This document shows positions 38,014-44,805 of a stretch of 44,805 bases of DNA, one piece after another. The translations under genes were made by a program, and so were the position numbers. The notes beneath the pieces are model-generated. The model saw nothing but the letters and a program-made list of their open reading frames with translations, did no database searches and had not been told where the DNA came from. Location of the stretch: positions 1-44,805 of IMG/VR virus record IMGVR_UViG_3300044726_000051; one strand, 5' to 3'. This stretch comes from a virus. The first letter of the stretch is position 1. The number at the start of each line of letters is the position of its first letter.

Positions 38014-39076
38014 TGAAGTCGAAGTTGTAGACCGCCGCACTCAAATTGAAGCGGCATTTGCCGAACAAGAGCAGGCGGATACGGAGATCAAGGATGAGGT
38101 TCCTGCCCCCGTAGCGCCCCCGGCTGCGCCCGTACCGGCGCCGCCGCAACCAAAGGAAGAGCAGCCCTCTCAGGCTTCTCCAACTAAGGCTAAGGCTGAG
38201 ATTCCCCCCGCGCCCTCTCCTGAAACTCCTGCGTCCTACCCGGTAGACAAGGCCCCGCAGTCTTGGCGGGCACCTTCTCGAGAGAAGTGGGCGAAGATCG
38301 ACCCGGATATTCAACAGGAGATCATGAAGCGGGAGCGCGAAACCACCCGCGTCCTCGGGGAGACAGCTCACGCCCGTCAGCTGGCTAACAACTTCCAGCA
38401 GATGGTTAACCCCTACTTGGCCCGCATCCAAACCTTCGGGATTGAACCGATGTCGGCCATAGGGGAGTTGCTCAAGGCTGACTACCTGTTGGCGACGGCC
38501 CCGAAGGCTCAGCGTGCTGCCTATATGGCTAAATTGATCAACGACTACGGGGTGGATATTCGTGAACTTGACTCGGCCCTGGCCGGCAAGGGCGCAGCGG
38601 ACCCCGTTGACTCGCGGGTCGAGCAACTACTGCAACAGCGGTTGGCCCCCTTCCAGCAGTACATCCAAGCTCAACAGCAGCGGGAGCAGCAATACGAGCA
38701 ACGGTCTCAAGCCGAGGTCAATGAGTCCATCGAGAACATGGCTACGGACCCGAAGTATCCTCACTTCGACGCGGTTCGGATGGACATGGCCGATATTGTC
38801 GATCTGGCTGCGAAGAGGGGGCTTTACCTTTCGCTGGACGACGCCTATAATCGCGCTATTGCAATGAACCCAGAGGTAAGTGCACAGGTAGCCGCGCAAC
38901 GGCAAGCCGACGCAAAGAGAGCAGCAGCCCAGGCAGCTAATGCCCGGGCCCAGAAGGCTCTAGGTGCTTCGGTTTCCGTAGGTGGCGCTCCTGGTGGAGT
39001 TCCTGTTGGGGCCTCGGAAGCAACTGATCGTCGTTCAACAATCGCGGCTGCGTTTGATTCGCTAGGTGGAAGATGA
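38006..39076 (+). CDS. Scaffold-like capsid assembly protein, 356 aa
   Basis: I start at MADEVEVVDRRTQIEAAFAE, which has AGGAG eight bases upstream. The longer in-frame version would overlap the previous gene further. The first 85 residues are acidic, then Pro/Ala-rich; the middle is helical (EKWAKIDPDIQQEIMKRERE), and the C-terminal third has Gln/Arg coiled coil and Ala-rich helix. High helix content, disorder and place right before the capsid gene fit scaffolding proteins. It would shape the prohead and leave before packaging. Confidence 0.8.
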   Translation: MADEVEVVDRRTQIEAAFAEQEQADTEIKDEVPAPVAPPAAPVPAPPQPKEEQPSQASPTKAKAEIPPAPSPETPASYPVDKAPQSWRAPSREKWAKIDPDIQQEIMKRERETTRVLGETAHARQLANNFQQMVNPYLARIQTFGIEPMSAIGELLKADYLLATAPKAQRAAYMAKLINDYGVDIRELDSALAGKGAADPVDSRVEQLLQQRLAPFQQYIQAQQQREQQYEQRSQAEVNESIENMATDPKYPHFDAVRMDMADIVDLAAKRGLYLSLDDAYNRAIAMNPEVSAQVAAQRQADAKRAAAQAANARAQKALGASVSVGGAPGGVPVGASEATDRRSTIAAAFDSLGGR

Positions 39077-39270
39077 GCTTAAGTTTCTTTACTCGTCGCA
39101 TCCTCGGAGCGGTTCATTTCCCGCAGCGCCGGATTCCATTGGAAGAGGTCGAGCCCCAGGTCTATCAACCCGAGCTGAGGCGGAGAGTAGGTGACGAAAT
39201 GCCCCTACCCCCCGCTCCGGTTTCACTCTTAACTAGGAGCTTGCAATGGCTTTCCCGAACAGTGCGATAA
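39073..39270 (+). CDS. Small protein between scaffold and capsid, 65 aa
   Basis: The ATG overlaps the scaffold TGA. The product, MSLSFFTRRILGAVHFPQRR then IPLEEVEPQVYQPELRRRVG, is basic and Pro-rich. It overlaps the first 25 bases of the capsid gene in another frame. It may be a real small head protein or serve to keep ribosomes moving to the capsid start. The capsid gene has its own AGGAG. Confidence 0.5.
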   Translation: MSLSFFTRRILGAVHFPQRRIPLEEVEPQVYQPELRRRVGDEMPLPPAPVSLLTRSLQWLSRTVR

Positions 39271-40265
39271 GTGATGTTATCGCCACCACCATCCAGAGCC
39301 GCACTGGCCAAATCGCGGACAACGTGACGTCCAACAATGCCTTGCTGACGAAACTGAAGCAGCGCGGCAACATCAAGACGTTCTCAGGCGGCAATACGAT
39401 CATGCAGGAGCTCAGCTTCGCATCGAACGGCAACGCCGGTTGGTATTCTGGCTACGAAACCCTGCCCATCGCTGCGCAGGACGTGCTGAGTGCCGCCGAG
39501 TACACGATCAAGCAGGCGGCGTGCCCCGTAACGATCAGCGGCCTGGAGCAACTCCAGAACGCCGGCAAGGAACAGATCATCGACATGCTCGACGCCCGGA
39601 TGGACGTGGCCGAGTCCTCGATGGCCAACCTGATCGCCTCGGGTCTGTACTCGGACGGCTCCGGTGCCGGCGGTAAGCAGATCGACGGTCTGCTCAAGCA
39701 GGTCTCCACGACCCCGACCAACACCGTCGGCGGCATCGACCGGAACACCTGGCTGTTCTGGCGCAATCAGTACTTCCGTATGACGACCACCGGCGGCGCG
39801 GCTGTCTCGGCGGCCAACGTGCAGACGTACTTCAACCGTATGTGGTCCAGCCTGGTCCGCGGCAATGACCGTCCCGACCTGATCCTGGTCGACAACCTGA
39901 TGTGGTCCTACTACATGGCCTCCCTCCAGGCCATTCAACGGTTCACCGGCACCGATACCGCCAAGCTGGGCTTCGTCAGCGTCAAGTATATGGACGCCGA
40001 TGTGGTCCTCGACGGCGGCATGCAGATCAACTGGACCTCGACCGGCGCAGCGGGTACCCCGCCCACCGCCGTGCCCGCGACCAGCGCGTACTTCCTCAAC
40101 ACGAAGTACATCCACTATCGTCCGCACTCCAGCCGGAACATGGTCCCGCTCTCTCCGGGCCAGCGCTACAGCGTGAACCAAGACGCAGCGGTTCAAATCC
40201 TGGCTTGGGCCGGCAACCTGACGGCTTCGGGACTTCAGTTCCAAGGCCGGATGGACAACACCTGA
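39246..40265 (+). CDS. Major capsid protein, 339 aa
   Basis: An AGGAG precedes the ATG. The sequence MAFPNSAISDVIATTIQSRT, then GWYSGYETLPIAAQDVLSAA, QIIDMLDARMDVAESSMANL and NTKYIHYRPHSSRNMVPLSP corresponds to the major capsid group found after podoviral scaffold genes and presumably has the HK97 fold. Its codon use is clearly optimised (CTG, ATC, GGC favoured; no CTAG that I could find), unlike the surrounding genes, as expected for the most abundant virion protein. Confidence 0.88.
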   Translation: MAFPNSAISDVIATTIQSRTGQIADNVTSNNALLTKLKQRGNIKTFSGGNTIMQELSFASNGNAGWYSGYETLPIAAQDVLSAAEYTIKQAACPVTISGLEQLQNAGKEQIIDMLDARMDVAESSMANLIASGLYSDGSGAGGKQIDGLLKQVSTTPTNTVGGIDRNTWLFWRNQYFRMTTTGGAAVSAANVQTYFNRMWSSLVRGNDRPDLILVDNLMWSYYMASLQAIQRFTGTDTAKLGFVSVKYMDADVVLDGGMQINWTSTGAAGTPPTAVPATSAYFLNTKYIHYRPHSSRNMVPLSPGQRYSVNQDAAVQILAWAGNLTASGLQFQGRMDNT

Positions 40266-40275
40266 GGAGCACGCC

Positions 40276-40473
40276 ATGACCACCGTAGTACATCAAACGA
40301 CGACCGTGGTAAAGGTCGTGCCGGCAACTCCCGAGTCCCTTTGGGACTTGCGCCAGAAGTACCGCGCAGGGCTTATCGTCCTGGGCGACTTCTTCGCTGT
40401 CTTGGATCGCTTCCTGGATGGAGCGCATCCCGAGGCCAAGCCTGCGAAGGAGAAGGCAAATGAGCCCAAGTAA
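40276..40473 (+). CDS. Small hypothetical protein, 65 aa
   Basis: GAGGAG lies close to the ATG. The peptide MTTVVHQTTTVVKVVPATPE has a helical centre (YRAGLIVLGDFFAVLDRFLD) and a lysine-rich end. It follows the capsid gene by ten bases and overlaps the next. It may decorate or cement the capsid; no motif is recognised. Confidence 0.7.
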   Translation: MTTVVHQTTTVVKVVPATPESLWDLRQKYRAGLIVLGDFFAVLDRFLDGAHPEAKPAKEKANEPK

Positions 40474-40702
40474 GGACAAGGGGGTCGAGGCGACCCCTCT
40501 CATGGATCCCGAAGTGGTATCCAAACTCGTATGGGACGCGAAGTACCTGTTTGACCATGGGGCCTTCGGGCCCCTACAGCAAGCGGAGTTCTTCAAGGCC
40601 CTGATCGAGCAGGTGGAGGCACCCCCGCCTCCCGAGCTTGATTTGACCGAAATCAAGGCTACTCTCGACTTGGTCGAGGACGCCGACGTGAAGGAGCCAT
40701 GA
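40460..40702 (+). CDS. Small acidic protein, 80 aa
   Basis: I use the ATG of MSPSKDKGVEATPLMDPEVV, which has AGGAGAAGG in front. An upstream in-frame codon would overlap the previous gene more. The product is acidic and helical (EVVSKLVWDAKYLFDHGAFG, LTEIKATLDLVEDADVKEP) and resembles short head-completion helpers. It overlaps both neighbours by a few bases. Confidence 0.7.
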   Translation: MSPSKDKGVEATPLMDPEVVSKLVWDAKYLFDHGAFGPLQQAEFFKALIEQVEAPPPPELDLTEIKATLDLVEDADVKEP

Positions 40703-41094
40703 TGAGTCAAGGTAACGCAGCGGCCCAAATCGGTAGCGCCACCCCCGCTACCGACAAGATTCCGCAGATCGGCACCTACATCCAGGACCCGGATGCTCCG
40801 GGGCCCGGATCAATCGGGCCCTATTTTGGGGTACAGGGCATCACCTACTGGAACAACAACTGGTTGGGCGAAGATGCGGGGTTTTTGGCCCCCTCTAACT
40901 CGGGTGTTGCGGCCGGCAAGACGGCCCAGTGGTCTACTTCCGGGGCCTCGCCTATCACGGTGCCGGCTGACGGTAGGGTGACGATCACGGGCGGTACTGC
41001 CGTGGCGGCGTCGGGTACGGGCCTCTCCAAGGTCTTTATCCCCGCAGCTACGGTCATCCCGGCAGGGTCGTGGTTCTGGGCATTCCTGATCTGA
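40699..41094 (+). CDS. Hypothetical head/neck protein, 131 aa
   Basis: Start is the first of two ATGs overlapping the upstream TGA. The protein is rich in Gly, Ala, Thr and Pro with beta-like segments (GRVTITGGTAVAASGTGLSK, KVFIPAATVIPAGSWFW), matching small jelly-roll-like decoration proteins. Location after capsid favours a capsid surface protein. No known family is recognised by eye. Confidence 0.7.
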   Translation: MMSQGNAAAQIGSATPATDKIPQIGTYIQDPDAPGPGSIGPYFGVQGITYWNNNWLGEDAGFLAPSNSGVAAGKTAQWSTSGASPITVPADGRVTITGGTAVAASGTGLSKVFIPAATVIPAGSWFWAFLI

Positions 41095-41095
41095 T

Positions 41096-41473
41096 ATGCT
41101 GAACCATCAGCTCATCCTTACGGATTCGGAGGGGCGTCTGCGTTGTACGTTGGACGCCCCTACCGACTTCAACGGTGGAACCCCCACCAAGGACGGGCTG
41201 CTTTGCGTCGTAGACGTAGACGGTGTGTATTTCGTGAACGGTCTAGGGTATGGACCCGAGGGCCGCGTCACCTACGAACAAGAGGTCAACCCCGAGCCGG
41301 GGGGGCTCACAGGCCGGGCCGGTCGTATGCGGTCCTCCTTGGATGGGGTCCCTATGTTTTGGCTGTACGGCCTCCCGATGGACGCTAACGGCCAGATTTG
41401 TATTACTCTGGGGGATATACCGCCCCCGGATACCCGCGCCTTCAGCAGCGCCTTTTCCGCAGCCTTTGATTGA
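41096..41473 (+). CDS. Hypothetical head/neck protein, 125 aa
   Basis: MLNHQLILTDSEGRLRCTLD opens a compact beta protein (LLCVVDVDGVYFVNGLGYGP, MFWLYGLPMDANGQICITLG) with three cysteines, ending in a Ser/Phe/Ala helix. One base separates it from the upstream stop. It may be a decoration or head-tail joining protein. The sequence gives no motif that says which. Confidence 0.7.
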   Translation: MLNHQLILTDSEGRLRCTLDAPTDFNGGTPTKDGLLCVVDVDGVYFVNGLGYGPEGRVTYEQEVNPEPGGLTGRAGRMRSSLDGVPMFWLYGLPMDANGQICITLGDIPPPDTRAFSSAFSAAFD

Positions 41474-41480
41474 GGTCTAT

Positions 41481-42050
41481 ATGCCCTACCGCACTATCAT
41501 AGCCCTCAGAGAGCAAGTCGGTGACACTCTGCCGGATAACACCACCGGAGACATCAGCGCGGCGGCAGTCAGGGACATGTTCAAGGATGTCATCGACACG
41601 TTCGCCCCGGGCTACGGCATCATGTCGATCGACTCTCTGGTGCTACCGGCGCTCGGCATTACCCCACAGGTGATCACCTATGATACGCTCCTGGCTCAAA
41701 CGGACACTTATACTGCTCTGCCTCCATCTGGTACGGTTACGCGACTGGCTCGTGGGCTCCCCTCGACGGTGAACCGCGTGTCGTTCTACGCGGACGTGTC
41801 CGCGCCTACGGGCGACGAGGTGGTGTTCTCGCTATACCGCGACGGGATGGACATCCCCGGCGGCGGTACCGTCAGCGGTCAAGGTTTAGGTAACGTGGTC
41901 CAGGTAGCCTTCAGTATCTCTACGAGTGCTGAGGACGCCCTGGATCACACCTATGATATTCGCGCCCTCAAGGTAACTGGCGGCGCGGACAACGTCGATC
42001 TGGCTAACGTCAGATTCATTCTCGAATACATCCCGACCATCGGGATTTAA
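41481..42050 (+). CDS. Hypothetical virion protein, 189 aa
   Basis: I start at MPYRTIIALREQVGDTLPDN with GAGG seven bases before it; the longer frame reaches into the preceding gene and is not needed. The N-terminal 45 residues (TGDISAAAVRDMFKDVIDTF) resemble the start of many phage decoration or fibre proteins, where this motif packs into the virion. The C-terminal 130 form a beta sandwich (RVSFYADVSAPTGDEVVFSL, NVRFILEYIPTIGI). It is likely a head fibre or neck appendage. Confidence 0.7.
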   Translation: MPYRTIIALREQVGDTLPDNTTGDISAAAVRDMFKDVIDTFAPGYGIMSIDSLVLPALGITPQVITYDTLLAQTDTYTALPPSGTVTRLARGLPSTVNRVSFYADVSAPTGDEVVFSLYRDGMDIPGGGTVSGQGLGNVVQVAFSISTSAEDALDHTYDIRALKVTGGADNVDLANVRFILEYIPTIGI

Positions 42051-42063
42051 CCCAGGAACAGTA

Positions 42064-42660
42064 ATGTCCACCGATACCATCGACTATGTAATGAATTTTG
42101 AAGACAACCAGCAGTCGGAGGCCGACAAGAAGCTGCTGGTTATCTTCTACAAGGACGTAGTCAAGAACGAACTCAAGTCCACCGAGGCCGGTCGCCCCAT
42201 CTTCGATGAGATCGACCTGATCAAGATCATCACCCCCGGGTCCCGGGACAGCTTCGTGGGGGACGCCTCGCCCCACTATCAGGAGCGGTTCCCCCAACAG
42301 TGGGCCCGGTACAAGGCTGGTCGCTCCCAAGAGATGAGCGGCACCCCGCTGAACCAACTGCCGTGGCTCGGCGTCGGTCAGATCGCTGAGTTCAACGGCG
42401 TCGGTTGCCACACCGTCGAGCAGCTGGTCGGTATGCCCGACTCTGTGTCCCAGAAGTTCATGGGACACCACGCTATCAAGCAGCGCGCCCAGGCGTATCT
42501 GGAAGCCGCCAAGGCCGAGGCCCCCCTGCTGAAGATGCAGGAGGAGCTCAAGAAGCGTGACGATGAGATCGGTGAGCTCCGCGAAATGGTGAATGCGATG
42601 CAAGCGTCCCGGAAACAAGAACAGGAAGCCAAGAAGGTGGCGGCTCCTGGCAAGGGGTAA
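42064..42660 (+). CDS. Conserved-type virion-module protein, 198 aa
   Basis: The sequence has a recurring phage pattern: LLVIFYKDVVKNELKSTEAG, RPIFDEIDLIKIITPGSRDS, then FPQQWARYKAGRSQEMSGTP, LNQLPWL and VGCHTVEQLVGMPDS. A Lys/Glu coiled coil (about 160-190) ends it. Such proteins sit in head-to-tail regions of many phages, with no settled function. The VEQLVGMPD segment is similar to helix-hairpin-helix-like repeats in them. AGGAAC precedes the ATG. Confidence 0.7.
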   Translation: MSTDTIDYVMNFEDNQQSEADKKLLVIFYKDVVKNELKSTEAGRPIFDEIDLIKIITPGSRDSFVGDASPHYQERFPQQWARYKAGRSQEMSGTPLNQLPWLGVGQIAEFNGVGCHTVEQLVGMPDSVSQKFMGHHAIKQRAQAYLEAAKAEAPLLKMQEELKKRDDEIGELREMVNAMQASRKQEQEAKKVAAPGKG

Positions 42661-42663
42661 GAC

Positions 42664-43386
42664 ATGTCTGAATACTGGACCGCTGTAGATACTCTAAAGC
42701 AACTGGCCGGCGAGCTTGGATTGCCCCGGCCCGCCACGATTGTGGGGATAGAGGACATACAATCGGTTCAGTTACTCTCCCTGCTGAACTCGGCGGGGAA
42801 CGAGTTGATCATGTTCTATCCTTGGGCTCAGTTCTCCAAGGAATGGATTTGGGAGACCGTTGAGGGTCAGGAGGATTACCCTCTGCCCGACGATTGGGCC
42901 TATTTCCACGATCAGACTCAGTGGGATCGCTCGGATAGGTGGCCCCTCCTAGGTCCGAAGTCGCCTCAAGAATGGGCTTGGTTGAAGGGGTCTAAGGTAG
43001 CTGCCTTGCCCCGCCATAGGTTTAGGGTATTCGACGGCAAGTTCAAACTCTGGCCTATACCGGGAGGACCCAATCTAACTATGGCGATGGAGTACGTCAC
43101 TAAGAAGTGGGTACAGTCCGGCCAGACGTTCACGGATATGGTGAAGCAGGACGGCGACATCATCCGGTTTAACCCCTGGCTGATGATCAAATTCGTGAAG
43201 CTGAAGTTCTACGAGCTCAAGGGGTTCCCTACCATAGGGCCGCAGGGCGACTTCATTCGAGTGTTCAACTCCCTCACCGGCAAGGATACCGGGGCCAAGA
43301 TTCTCTCCTTGAGCCCGCGTCCTACCAGCGAGTACCTGGGGCCGTGGTCGGTACCTGACGGTTCCTGGAACGTGTTTAGTAGGTAG
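42664..43386 (+). CDS. Short-tail adaptor protein (tail tube A/gp4-like), 240 aa
   Basis: The protein opens MSEYWTAVDTLKQLAGELGL with SVQLLSLLNSAGNELIMFYP, followed by WETVEGQEDYPLPDDWAYFH and WDRSDRWPLLGPKSPQEWAWL. This pattern is widespread in the podoviral adaptor that binds below the portal. Known relatives attach the tail hub and nozzle. The C-terminus (LRPTSEYLGPWSVPDGSW-like) is glycine- and tryptophan-rich. It is followed two bases later by the tail protein that crosses the circle junction. The assignment to the adaptor group is good; the exact class is not certain. Confidence 0.8.
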   Translation: MSEYWTAVDTLKQLAGELGLPRPATIVGIEDIQSVQLLSLLNSAGNELIMFYPWAQFSKEWIWETVEGQEDYPLPDDWAYFHDQTQWDRSDRWPLLGPKSPQEWAWLKGSKVAALPRHRFRVFDGKFKLWPIPGGPNLTMAMEYVTKKWVQSGQTFTDMVKQDGDIIRFNPWLMIKFVKLKFYELKGFPTIGPQGDFIRVFNSLTGKDTGAKILSLSPRPTSEYLGPWSVPDGSWNVFSR

Positions 43387-43387
43387 T

Positions 43388-44805
43388 ATGTTCCTACCCG
43401 CCGCCATACCCGCAGTCAACAAGCCCGCTAGTATTGCGGCTCCCGTAGGGGGGCTCAACGCTAAGGACTCGCTTGTCGCCATGCCGGAGGGCGACGCAAT
43501 CATAATGCAGAACTGGTGGCCCCAGCCCTACGGTTGTACCGTGAGGAAGGGGTACCAGGAGTGGGCTACGGGTATGCCTGCCGAGGTAGGTACTATAGCC
43601 CCCTGGGCTGCGGCGACCGGTCAACAGAAGTTGTTCGCTTGGTCGGGTAACAACGTGTACGACATCAGTATTCCGGGCCCGGCTGTAACCACCCCCATAA
43701 CCGGGCTTAGCAACTCTATCTGGGAGTGGGTTAACCTAGTCAATTCGGCGGGGAGCCATCTCATAGCCCTGAACGGGATAGATGACGGTATCCTCTACAA
43801 CGCTGCGGGCGGGGCCCGTATCATACCCGGCGACGGACTTGTAGCTAACACCTGGGCGGGGGTTAGCCCCAAGAATGCCGTTTGCCCTACCGTACACCAA
43901 CATAGACTTTGGGTGGTAGAGAAGAACTCGGCCAACGGCTGGTTCTTACCCACCAATGCGATTTACGGCACGTTCAAGAAGTATGACTTTGGTCCGCTGT
44001 TCTCTCGTGGGGGCTTTCTCCAGTTCCTCTCCACCTGGACACTAGACGACGGATCGGGTGCGACGGACCACCTCATAGCTGTTTCCTCCCGGGGCGAGGC
44101 CGTGGTGTACGAGGGTATCGACCCTGCGGACGACCTTAAGTGGTCTTTAACTGGCGTCTACTACATTGGTGCCCCCGTATCGGGGCGGCGGGCGTTCTGT
44201 AAGGCGGGGGGCGATCAGTTCATCCTTACCCAGCAGGGTATCGTGTCCATGAGTTCGGTTCTCATGTCCACTAAGGTCACCGAGAAGGCTCGGTCAATTC
44301 AGACCGATAACATACAGTTTCTCATATCTGAGCTGGTCTCGACCTACGCTCAGACCTTTGGGTGGGACCTCAAGTACTACCCAAAGGATAACATGCTTAT
44401 CCTTAACATACCGTCAGTCACGATCAACGGAAACATACAGCTAGCCGCTAACCAGATCACCGGATCGTGGACCCAGTTCACCGGTATGGACGCCTCCTGT
44501 TGGTCGTTCTTCGGCTCTACCCCCATATTTGGTAGCCACGATGGTAAGGTCTATCAAGCTTGGACGGGTAACTCCGACAAGGTAGCGGTGGACGGCTCGG
44601 GCGGCGAACCTATCCTGAGCGTAGTCCAGCAGGCTTACAGTTATATGGGGTCGCCAGCCACTCAGAAGCAGGTGGGAATGTATCGGCCTACTTTTGTAGT
44701 GAGCGACCCCGCCGCTTTCAAGTCCAAGATCAAGTATGACTTCGCAGGTGAGCTGATTACCGCCCCCGGCCCGCTACCTCCTGCTACCAACTCCCTCTGG
44801 GGGGT
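43388..44805 (+). CDS. Podoviral tail protein, 5' part (continues at the left end)
   Basis: The frame opens with ATG two bases after the stop of the preceding tail adaptor gene and stays open to the window end. It resumes at position 2 in the same frame and stops at 307, giving 529 residues in all. The sequence starts MFLPAAIPAVNKPAS and is rich in aromatic, beta-prone segments without signal peptide or membrane spans. Its place straight after a short-tail adaptor, and its size, match the beta-propeller-like tail or DNA-stabilisation proteins (P22 gp10 type) of podoviruses. That identity rests on order and general look, not on a catalytic motif. It should be annotated as one gene once the genome is circularised. 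Confidence 0.8.
   Translation, partial: MFLPAAIPAVNKPASIAAPVGGLNAKDSLVAMPEGDAIIMQNWWPQPYGCTVRKGYQEWATGMPAEVGTIAPWAAATGQQKLFAWSGNNVYDISIPGPAVTTPITGLSNSIWEWVNLVNSAGSHLIALNGIDDGILYNAAGGARIIPGDGLVANTWAGVSPKNAVCPTVHQHRLWVVEKNSANGWFLPTNAIYGTFKKYDFGPLFSRGGFLQFLSTWTLDDGSGATDHLIAVSSRGEAVVYEGIDPADDLKWSLTGVYYIGAPVSGRRAFCKAGGDQFILTQQGIVSMSSVLMSTKVTEKARSIQTDNIQFLISELVSTYAQTFGWDLKYYPKDNMLILNIPSVTINGNIQLAANQITGSWTQFTGMDASCWSFFGSTPIFGSHDGKVYQAWTGNSDKVAVDGSGGEPILSVVQQAYSYMGSPATQKQVGMYRPTFVVSDPAAFKSKIKYDFAGELITAPGPLPPATNSLWG
44671..44805. repeat. Terminal direct repeat, right copy
   Basis: This is the second copy of the 135-base end repeat. It begins right after a codon boundary pattern that joins in frame to position 2. 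The single mismatch against the left copy lies eight bases from the end and is silent, which fits population variation or an uncorrected read end. Confidence 0.93.

Noticed and set aside
39384-40283. Long open frame of 299 residues antisense to the capsid gene
   Set aside because: It results from strong codon bias of the capsid gene; the product has no recognisable features.
1-44805. T7-type phage with its own RNA polymerase
   Set aside because: No single-subunit RNA polymerase is encoded and the promoters have bacterial -10 boxes, so host polymerase use is more likely.

Overview
The window is a complete genome of a lytic, tailed, podovirus-like phage with GC-rich DNA, captured as a circular assembly. 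The last 135 bases repeat the first 135 with one mismatch, and one tail gene runs off the right end and continues in frame at the left end, so the unique length is about 44,670 bp. No integrase, repressor, phage RNA polymerase, tRNA, CRISPR array or rRNA was seen. Sec signal peptides, a lipobox and Shine-Dalgarno starts point to a Gram-negative, probably proteobacterial, host; this is inference only.

Layout. 33.66 kb to the right end, then across the junction to 12.68 kb (+ strand): virion module with TerS, TerL, portal, scaffold, major capsid, small head/neck proteins, a tail adaptor, a tail protein across the junction, three probable ejected proteins, a collar-domain tail fibre, small lipoprotein/secreted proteins, a beta-helix tailspike-like protein and a 1056-residue repeat protein. 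No tape measure or sheath was seen, which supports short-tailed morphology. A PP-loop (PAPS-reductase-like) enzyme sits inside this module. 12.7-14.7 kb (- strand): small secreted proteins around a predicted Acb2-type anti-CBASS cyclic-nucleotide sponge. 14.7-26.2 kb (- strand): nucleotide metabolism, DNA modification and replication, with a DUF3310-like protein, HD deoxynucleotidase, thymidylate-synthase homologue, thymine-hypermodification proteins, SNF2 helicase, VRR-NUC nuclease, Cas4/RecB-like nuclease, family A DNA polymerase and an SSB-like protein. 26.2-28.5 kb (+): a single primase-helicase gene behind a divergent promoter region. 28.6-32.5 kb (- strand): early-type genes of mostly unknown function, including a methyltransferase-like protein. 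32.5-33.66 kb: a 1.17-kb intergenic region with promoters, palindromes and tandem repeats.

How the genes fit together. The best candidate for an undescribed system is the - strand run from 20.5 to 15.0 kb. Its apparent parts are a dUMP hydroxymethylase-type ThyA homologue, a P-loop 5-hydroxymethyl-dU DNA kinase, an aGPT-pyrophosphorylase-like helical protein, an amino acid:DNA transferase-like protein, and an HD nucleotidase that could drain dTMP. This is the logic of thymidine hypermodification known from phages such as ViI, M6 and phiW-14. Here it sits in a compact podovirus-like genome, with a SNF2 helicase in the middle and no recognised PLP or radical-SAM tailoring enzyme, so the final base may be new. 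The predicted Acb2 sponge suggests protection at two levels: modified DNA against nucleases and a sponge against cyclic-nucleotide signalling. Early genes appear to be driven by a recurring promoter word, about CCAAAAATCCGGG followed by TATAAT or TATACT. No endolysin or canonical holin was recognised.
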